DNA of 64,000 nucleotides from Adelphocoris suturalis. Its lineage: Eukaryota > Arthropoda > Insecta > Hemiptera > Miridae. Positions within the stretch are counted from its first letter, which is position 1; each line of letters opens with the position of its first letter. A program made the position numbers and the translations under genes. This document shows, piece by piece, positions 57,504 to 64,000 of this stretch. The DNA lies in NCBI GenBank assembly GCA_030762985.1, contig JAUMHS010000013.1, positions 10,772,148-10,836,147 of the forward strand, read 5' to 3'. The notes under the pieces were generated by a model. The model was not told the DNA's origin. It made no database searches and was given only the letters and a program-made list of their open reading frames with translations.

Positions 57504-59561
57504 CTATGCTGAGTGCTGTTGGTGGTAGTTTCGTTTTTGAGGCCAGCCGTTCCACGCATTATCAGCAGGAGCACTGTTGGACGCCCTTTCTGGAAATAGT
57601 GGCACCAGCTTGGCAACCGGTCGGCAGAATGTTGAGGTTGGGGTGCGGACAGTAGCTACTCTCACAGCTCCATCTCGACCAGGATGGACTTCAACGATCC
57701 GGCCCCGCGTCCATTGAAGAACCGGAAGGTTGTCCTCTTTTAAGAAGACCAAATCACCAACTCTCAGACTGGGAGCAGAGTCAGTCCATTTCACTCTTGA
57801 CTGCAGTGTGGAGAGATATTCCCGATGCCATCGATCCCAAAAGAATTGAGACATATGTTTAATTAGCTGCCAGCGATCCAAACGGTTGATGTTGACGTCC
57901 ATGAGATTTGGTTCTGGAATGGCGATCGGTTTATGTCCCATAAGGAAATGTCCTGGTGAAAGGTATTCATTCTCAGAGGGGTCACTAGACAGTGGACATA
58001 TCGGGCGAGAGTTCAATATAGCTCCAATTTTAGCAAATAGTGTAGCAAATTCTTCATAGGTGAGCACTGCATCTCCTACAGAACGAAGCATGAGGGACTT
58101 GACAGACTTCACGCCTGCTTCCCAAATTCCGCCAAAATGTGGAGCACGAGGTGGGTTGAAATGCCAATTCACCTGAAGAAGCGCAACTCTTTCAGATAAT
58201 TCATCTTGGGTTTCCTTCTTCAAATACCACTTGAACCACTCTTTGAGCTTTCCAGAAGCGGAAACAAAGTTTGAACCACAATCTGAGTAGATATCTGAAG
58301 GCAAACCTCTGAGAGAAACAAATCGTTCCAGGGCAGCAAGGAAGGCATCAGCTGTGAGGTTTGTGACAGCTTCCAAGTGTATGGCCTTCGTGGTCATACA
58401 TACAAAGATGCACATGTAAACCTTTGAAACAGCAGCTTTACGGCGGATCGATTCCTTCATTAGAAAGGGTCCTGCGAAATCTAGGCCTACTTTCTTGAAA
58501 GCACGTTCAGCTTGGATACGGTAAGACGGTAAGTCGGCCATTTTCGGGATGAATGTCTTGGCTTTGAGACGATAGCACCTCTGGCATCCAAAAATCCGCT
58601 GTCGAACTAGACCCCTAGCACTCAGAATCCAATATTCAAGTTGTATAAGTGCTTGCAATAGAGAAGGTCCCGGATGCAGATAGACTCTGTGGAAAGGGTC
58701 GACAATTAAGGTCGACAAATGGCTTTCACTAGGCAGAAGAACTGGGTGTTTGTGATTGAACGGCAAATTAGCGTTGAACAATCTGCCGCCCGCCCTGAGA
58801 ATACCTGATGAGTCAAAAAATGGGTTTAATTTGACCAATTTCTGCATCACTACTGCTTGTTGTTTAGTTGAGAAGTCATCTTTGAAGAAATAATAACACT
58901 GTACCGATTTTATGCACAGTGTACGAGCTGAATTGATTTCATCAATTTGTAGTGGTCCAGATAACTTTTCTTCTAAGTTGTTATTTTTGAGATTGTGCAC
59001 AAAACGTAAAATTCTAGCAATTACTCGTAGCATTCGATGAAACGAAGAAAATCTGAAGATTATTTCAGTAATGAATGAAGAACTGATAAATGGATTTACC
59101 TTTACCGAGATAAGGGCAGAACCTGGTTTGATTTCTCGCAAATCTGGAATAATAGGAGCAGTTGATATATTCCATGTATTTTGAGGATCCTCTAGCCAAG
59201 GTGGTCCATGCCACCACAGCTTGTTGTGCAATATTTCATCTGGGAGAAATCCTCTTGATCCAGCATCTGCTGGGTTGTCGTTTGAAGAAACGTGATGCCA
59301 ATTTGTATCGGATGTGAGTTGTAGGACTTCACTTACGCGGTTACATACGAATGTTTTCAATTTATAAATAGGTGTACGTAACCAACCAAGAGCTATGGTT
59401 GAATCTGTAAAAAAGCATGGACTGGTTATGGGTTGTGTTCCCAATAATTCAAGAAAGCCTTGAACAGATTGATATAGTTTGACTAATAGAAGGCAACCAC
59501 ACAACTCAAGTCTTGGGATAGTCAGTGTATTTAGCGGAGACAATTTTGTTTTGGCAGTCAT
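57504..59561 (-). CDS. BEL/Pao polyprotein, RNase H (partial) and integrase
   Basis: 685 open codons. Residues 1-110 carry RNase H motifs (LTIPRLEL with the Glu, FTDST with the Asp at residue 53, and NPADAGSRG). The integrase zinc site is H291, H296, C326, C329. The catalytic triad is Asp361 (VGLDFAGPF), Asp427 (IYSDCGSNF) and Glu481 (HFGGIWEAG), followed by the Pao-type C-terminal domain (GDLVFLKEDNLP, WTRGRIVEV). All catalytic residues are present. The Met is internal to the original polyprotein; the reading frame is broken upstream near 59540, so no full polyprotein can be made. Confidence 0.85.
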   Translation of the reverse strand: MTAKTKLSPLNTLTIPRLELCGCLLLVKLYQSVQGFLELLGTQPITSPCFFTDSTIALGWLRTPIYKLKTFVCNRVSEVLQLTSDTNWHHVSSNDNPADAGSRGFLPDEILHNKLWWHGPPWLEDPQNTWNISTAPIIPDLREIKPGSALISVKVNPFISSSFITEIIFRFSSFHRMLRVIARILRFVHNLKNNNLEEKLSGPLQIDEINSARTLCIKSVQCYYFFKDDFSTKQQAVVMQKLVKLNPFFDSSGILRAGGRLFNANLPFNHKHPVLLPSESHLSTLIVDPFHRVYLHPGPSLLQALIQLEYWILSARGLVRQRIFGCQRCYRLKAKTFIPKMADLPSYRIQAERAFKKVGLDFAGPFLMKESIRRKAAVSKVYMCIFVCMTTKAIHLEAVTNLTADAFLAALERFVSLRGLPSDIYSDCGSNFVSASGKLKEWFKWYLKKETQDELSERVALLQVNWHFNPPRAPHFGGIWEAGVKSVKSLMLRSVGDAVLTYEEFATLFAKIGAILNSRPICPLSSDPSENEYLSPGHFLMGHKPIAIPEPNLMDVNINRLDRWQLIKHMSQFFWDRWHREYLSTLQSRVKWTDSAPSLRVGDLVFLKEDNLPVLQWTRGRIVEVHPGRDGAVRVATVRTPTSTFCRPVAKLVPLFPERASNSAPADNAWNGWPQKRNYHQQHSA

Positions 59562-60225
59562 GTGGGTTGACTTTGACTTGACAACCTTGATCTACTAGAA
59601 GATAAAGTGCAGCACAGTAAGCGGTTTCCGATGCGTCAGCGAATCCTACAAGTTGATACACACTGGGCTTATCGGAACATATGAAGCGCGGAATGTCTAC
59701 TTTGGAAATGATTGGTAACTGTTTGATCGCTGATTCCCATCGTACAGCGATATCTTCAGGAATAGGGTCATCCCAATCTTTTTCTAATTTCCACAAATCT
59801 TGTATAAATTTCTTCATCATGATGACAACAGGTGAGATAAAACCCAATGGATCGTAGATCTTCGCAACATTTGATCAAATGGCTCGCTTGGTAAAAACTA
59901 GTGTTGGTACTTCCAAATGATAGCTGAAACAGTCAGTTTTGGGGTTCCAATGTAACCCGAGGATTTTTACTGACGTATCATCTTTGGAAATTATGGTTAC
60001 TGGTTTATCGTTAGTTGTAGAATTGGGAATGTGTTGCAGAAGCTCAAGGTAATTACTGGCCCACTTGCTTAATTTAAGTTGAGCTCGACCCAATAGGTCG
60101 ATCAGTTGCTTCTGTAGAACAATTGCCTTGTCGATACTATTACATCCTGTCACTATATCGTCGATGTAAATGTCTCTCGTCAAAACTGTACTGGCTTCAG
60201 GCCAGAGAGTTCCTTCATCTATCAC
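59506..60225 (-). pseudogene. BEL/Pao polyprotein, RT palm (YIDD) and RT-RNase H connection
   Basis: Two overlapping broken frames. 59875-60225 has YIDDIVTGCNSIDKAIVLQK, the catalytic YxDD box of the Pao reverse transcriptase, and KLSKWASN. 59506-59847 has MGFISPVVIMMKKFIQDLW and VGFADASETAYCAAL, the first RNase H motif. Frameshifts lie between 59847 and 59875 and near 59510-59560. Confidence 0.75.
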
Positions 60226-60259
60226 CTAATAACACGTAATGCTTGAAACGGTGATGAAG

Positions 60260-60834
60260 TCAGACCATAGACAACAGTGTTGAGTAAGTGTGGAGAGTAT
60301 CAAAAGGAGTGAATCTCCAAAATATTGATTGGTATTTTCGATCATCAGGATGAATCCAGATGTTTCGATACATCTTGACTATGTCGGCAACAAGAGCAAC
60401 TTTATGAACACGAAAATTAAGCAAAACATCACGTATGTCTGTTTGCAATTTCGGGCCCACTAGCAGTTGATCGTTTAGAGATCCGTTACTTGATTTAGCT
60501 GAACCGTCAAAAACAACTCTTATTTTCACTTGATTCCGATCAATTTTTGTGACATGATGGTGAGGAATAACGTAGGCAGGATTATCTGTAGAAATAGACA
60601 TGTGCCCTAATCGCTCGTATTCTTGCATAAATTCGTGATATTGTTCACGAAGTTCATCGTTTTTAAAGAGTTTATTTTCTTGGTTGCGAAACCTACGACG
60701 AGCGATGGTGGAAATGTCAGGGAATTCCGGTGGCATGGAACGGAATGGGAGACGGACTCCATAGCTATCATCTTCAAGTCTATAGTGAGTGGATAAGAGT
60801 GGTTTCTAATGGAAATATTAAGAATTTTTCCCAT
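60260..60834 (-). pseudogene. BEL/Pao polyprotein, RT fingers/palm N-terminal part
   Basis: 60260-60736 has RVVFDGSAKSSNGSLNDQLL and VALVADIVKMYRNIWI, which holds the first catalytic Asp of the RT, followed by FWRF. The frame before it (60607-60834) overlaps in another phase, so there is a frameshift near 60730. A further break separates it from the YIDD piece. Confidence 0.75.
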
Positions 60835-61450
60835 AATCGCCGAGGAAGCGTCGCAGTGGGTAGATGAGAGGTGATAGACTTTAACAACAAAGCTGTCAAG
60901 TTCAAAAGAGGTGCCGACTTGTTAATAGGTTTGATATTACAAGTGACAGAGTGTTTGGTACCTCCCGCACTTTGACCAATACCTGATATAGCCGTATAGC
61001 ACTTGTGCGACGTCAGGCCTAAGCGTTTCGCACACCTATAAGTCATAAATGAGTAGTGACTAGCCGTGTCTACTACAATGCGAATAACTTGGTAGATGCC
61101 CCTCGCGTCAAGTACTTCAGCGAGAGCAGTACCCAACATGACGTGAGATCCTTTATCGGTCGATGCGTAAGCACCTGGGGTGGTTCATAATGAACCGATG
61201 TTGTTTGAAGTTGATGATTGTTCATCATTATTACGATTTTGTGCAGGATTTGGACTATTGATATCACACAACATAGAATTATGTTTCTGTTTACAAAAAC
61301 GGCATACCCATTTGGACTTACAACTATCAATTTTGTGTTTGATCGATAGACAGTTTTTGCAGCCCTTCCAGTTGGTAAGGAAAGCGTTACGTTGCTTGAC
61401 GTTGGCGCTACAAAATTTTCTTCATGATAGTAATCCATGTGAACCCTCAT
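60780..61450 (-). pseudogene. BEL/Pao polyprotein, zinc knuckles and aspartic protease
   Basis: 60780-61139 holds VDTASHYSFMTYRCAKRLGL, the Pao protease active site (D-T-A) and the conserved block after it. Upstream, in mixed frames, - strand sequence about 61410-61270 has Cys/His clusters (CKNC...H....C, CRFCKQKHNSMLC) of Pao gag zinc knuckles. Stops and shifts disrupt continuity. Confidence 0.65.
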
Positions 61451-62578
61451 TGCATATAGAACATGTCACTGAAGGAAGAGATGGATGCTTGAAATACTCG
61501 TTGGGGTTCGGTGGTTTTGATTCCTGAGCTACTAGACTTGATTTGGATAGTTTCTTATCTTTAATTTTATTACGATTGTTATTAGTATTAGCTTTCGATT
61601 TTGTAGATGGAGCGGAATCAAAATTCACGTCGGACGATACTTGCATTGAAAAACAACGATCTTTGATAAATTTGAACAACTGTTCAAAAGTAGGAAATTC
61701 TGTGTCTTTAAATGCGCATTTTGGAACTGATCTCTAGTAGTTTGATCAAGAACCCTGTATGCTAGATGAAACAGAATGAACTTGGACTCATGACTAATCC
61801 TTAAAAGTTCGAAAGAAGAAACGCTGTCACAAACAGCAGTCATAAAGGACTTCAATGATTCAACTGATGGTTTGCCTTGAATGGGATGAAAATTCAGAAT
61901 TCGATTCAAATAAGCTGTGGCAAGAAGACGTTTTTTATCATAGGCGTCGTTAATGGCTTGCCAGGCTAATGGATAGGTTTGATTTGAAATTTGAAATTGA
62001 TTTATGATACTTAGTGCTGGGCCCTTTAAAGATGTTAGAAGATAATGGAATTTCTGCGTTTGAGATAAAGTTTTATCTTCATGAACAATGGATACGTAGG
62101 TATCACGAAATTTAGGCCAGTTTAAAATTTCTCCATCGAACGGACTTAATTTTATTTCGGGTAAACGAGATGAAGGTTCGTGAATAATAGTAGTGTTTTC
62201 AAATGACTGACTGGTTGACGACGAAGGATGAGGAGATGGCGTTGAAGTCAATGAATTATACATAGTTTTAATTTCGTAGTAATATTTACGCATAGTGGTT
62301 GTGGTACTTTGATCCTCCTGTGAAGGAAAAATGAATGCGGGAGATTCTGTGTCTCCATCATGCGATTTTATCTCCGAGATAACAGCCAATTCGTCATAAC
62401 AGTCTTCGTACATAGAATAATACTTTTCTAGAGATGAATGCATCGATTTGAAAGTATCGAGATATTTATCCTTTTCCTTCAATACCCTTTTACCAGCCGC
62501 ATGGATGGATGTCAGCTCAGTATATGAATTACTAAGCCTACGTTTTAATTTGGCTATGGTTCTCTTTTCACCTTCCAT
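61422..62578 (-). pseudogene. BEL/Pao gag
   Basis: The frame from 62578 gives 317 codons: a charged N-terminal coiled coil, then the DUF1759-type capsid part (LPEIKLSPFDGEILNWPKF, FHYLLTSLKGPALSIINQF, WQAINDAYDKKRLLATAYL). Near 61720 the homology moves to another frame (FKFIKDRCFSMQ, 61679-61422), so gag carries a frameshift. The start ATG at 62578 is suitable: an in-frame ATG just after the leader. Confidence 0.75.
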
Positions 62579-62579
62579 T

Positions 62580-63090
62580 TCGTTAACTTAATAGGAGAGG
62601 AGGGAAAGGAAGAGCAGATGGAAACTAGGTCACTAATGTCAAGGTCAGAATGAAATCCAAACAACAGATGTGCCTACGATTCTATCAAATCCTGACGTCA
62701 CTCTTTCCGATAGAACTGTACGGATGAAGAGATAATACTATTATTTCGTCATAACAATGATGTCGGAGAAAAGGATGATTAGTGACGAGTTTTCGAATAT
62801 TTCGGAAGAAATATCGAGAATAAAAGCTTTATAACAATGAATGAAATCGAGGATATAAATAATATATACTCGTTCAAAATATACACTTGAAGAATGATAG
62901 CTAATATTATTAGAGTTTTCGCCAAGTATCTATGTGATGCGAAAAAAAAATAAAAAAATAAAAATAAATGAGAGTATATTAGCTATAAAATAGCTTGATT
63001 TATCGGAATAAAATCATGGAAAATTCAATTGATTGTAAATCGGTATCAACTGTGCTAAATAAGCTAAGTTCGTACTTATAAGTGCCTATA
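62580..63090. other. BEL/Pao untranslated leader
   Basis: AT-rich non-coding sequence between the primer site and gag on the - strand. No feature other than an A-rich run near 62940-62970. Confidence 0.6.
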
Positions 63091-63107
63091 ACCACGCTCT
63101 GCTACCA
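63091..63107 (-). promoter_or_regulatory. BEL/Pao primer binding site, initiator tRNA-Met type
   Basis: On the - strand, TGGTAGCAGAGCGTGGT starts 2 nt after the LTR end (CAAAACA TT). It is complementary to the 3' end of a tRNA reading ...ACCACGCTCTGCTACCA. The last 12 nt (GCTCTGCTACCA) are those of metazoan initiator tRNA-Met, from my knowledge of that tRNA; no search was run. Confidence 0.75.
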
Positions 63108-63109
63108 AA

Positions 63110-63999
63110 TGTTTTGAAATGCACAGAGGTGGGGTTTTCGCAATTGAAAAACCAGATACCCAAGACACCAAACTTTTAATTTGTGGACAGGCACATAGAT
63201 TTGTACACAATCGATACTCGTGGTTTATAGGTTTGAATATCATGTATGAATTAAATGAAGGAGCTCCTTGAAATAGATTTCATATAAAGTAAACTAATCT
63301 TATGTACGATCATTAAAAATAAAGACTGTCTTCTTTGCCTACTTTATATCGCCGATTTAAATCTAGAGTTTATAAATCTCTGACCGTAACGACTGCTGGA
63401 TGTGGGTAGCACGCGCACGTTTGCTGCTGAAGGACCGCCGTAGAAGTACCACCAGGATATGGTAACAATCCCTGACGATGGTAGAAGATGCTGCAAAGAA
63501 GTGAATAGCCGCAAGCGAACTGAAAACGGTACTGCCTGGTACACCCGTAGAATCTGCAAGGAAGTGCAAAAATGTATGGTGAGAATGATTCACTAAGGCA
63601 TACCAAGGCGGGTTGACGGAGTCTCAACTAGTAGGTACTTACATCGAAATGGACAGTAGGTTTGATTAAATGCGGTCCAGTGGTAGATGTCGTCGATATG
63701 TGGGATGCTGCTGACCCATCAACAAGACCTGGAGGAATTTTGCGGGATGCTGACGACCCGATTTAAATTTTGAAAGAGAAGACGTGTTGAGTGAACAAAG
63801 AGAGGTGATGAGCTGGCACGGCGGATGACGACGTATTGTACCGATAGCGGGGCAATCAATTCAGCGATCGAATAGGCGCACAAGAAAATGCAGGAAGATG
63901 TTGGTTCCGTGGGTCCATTCGCACAAACACTGATACGACTGCAGTCACTTCACTTCGCTTAATAATATTACAAAAGAAAAATGCGCTTGGGCGTTAACA
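63110..63999 (-). mobile_element. BEL/Pao element, 5' LTR
   Basis: 890 bp, TG...CA ends (- strand start TGTTAACGCCC at 63999). About a dozen differences from the 3' LTR over 890 bp suggest a fairly recent insertion compared with the many coding breaks. Only one base of right flank (G at 64000) is in the window, so the target duplication cannot be confirmed. Confidence 0.85.
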
Positions 64000-64000
64000 G

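Overview
The window looks like a TE-rich stretch of an insect nuclear genome. The signs are spliced exons with GT-AG borders, very long introns, AT-rich intergenic DNA, many dispersed TAGGTAGGTACCTA-type motifs, and non-LTR, BEL/Pao and Ty3/gypsy retroelements beside several families of non-autonomous DNA transposons. A hemipteran such as a mealybug or scale insect is my guess from repeat style only; no marker gene proves it. Most short open frames here are chance frames in repeats.

The only clear host gene is a small collectin-like protein pieced together from short exons on the + strand: a signal or anchor exon (23053-23177), a charged helical exon (25917-25971), a Gly-X-Y collagen exon (46275-46352), two candidate alternative exons that enter in phase 1 and leave in phase 0 (50023-50123 and 51476-51540), and a C-type lectin-like domain exon (52398-52521). 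All junction phases agree. The second half of the lectin domain was not found and should lie past 64000. A paralogue runs the other way on the - strand, with its first coding exon at 12161-12283 and its helical exon at 2562-2616; its remaining exons lie left of base 1. The two copies form a head-to-head inverted duplication whose shared promoter-like segments face each other across about 12.7-18.0 kb.

Layout: 0.4-2.5 kb, diverged tandem repeats; 2.5-12.8 kb, left (-) arm of the duplication, invaded by a piggyBac-like element (6736-7792) and an almost intact CR1/Jockey-type LINE (about 7.9-12.1 kb); 12.8-18 kb, spacer with MITEs, a THAP-like relic and AT microsatellites; 18-26 kb, right (+) arm; 26-30 kb, AT microsatellites with hammerhead-ribozyme-like motifs, a 200-bp-arm palindrome and a 118-bp minisatellite; 30-41 kb, LINE and gypsy relics and diverged repeats; 42-45 kb, a 44-bp minisatellite and a PIF/Harbinger-type MITE; 46-52.6 kb, collagen and lectin exons separated by MITEs, including a hAT-type element with a perfect 8-bp target duplication; 53-56 kb, MITEs; 56.5-64.0 kb, a BEL/Pao element on the - strand with two 890-bp LTRs, a tRNA-iMet-type primer site and a polypurine tract.

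The host exons would act together as one secreted or membrane-anchored, trimerising recognition protein. The retroelements and MITEs are independent passengers, although several sit within tens of bases of the exons and one LTR carries a lectin-like reading frame in antisense.
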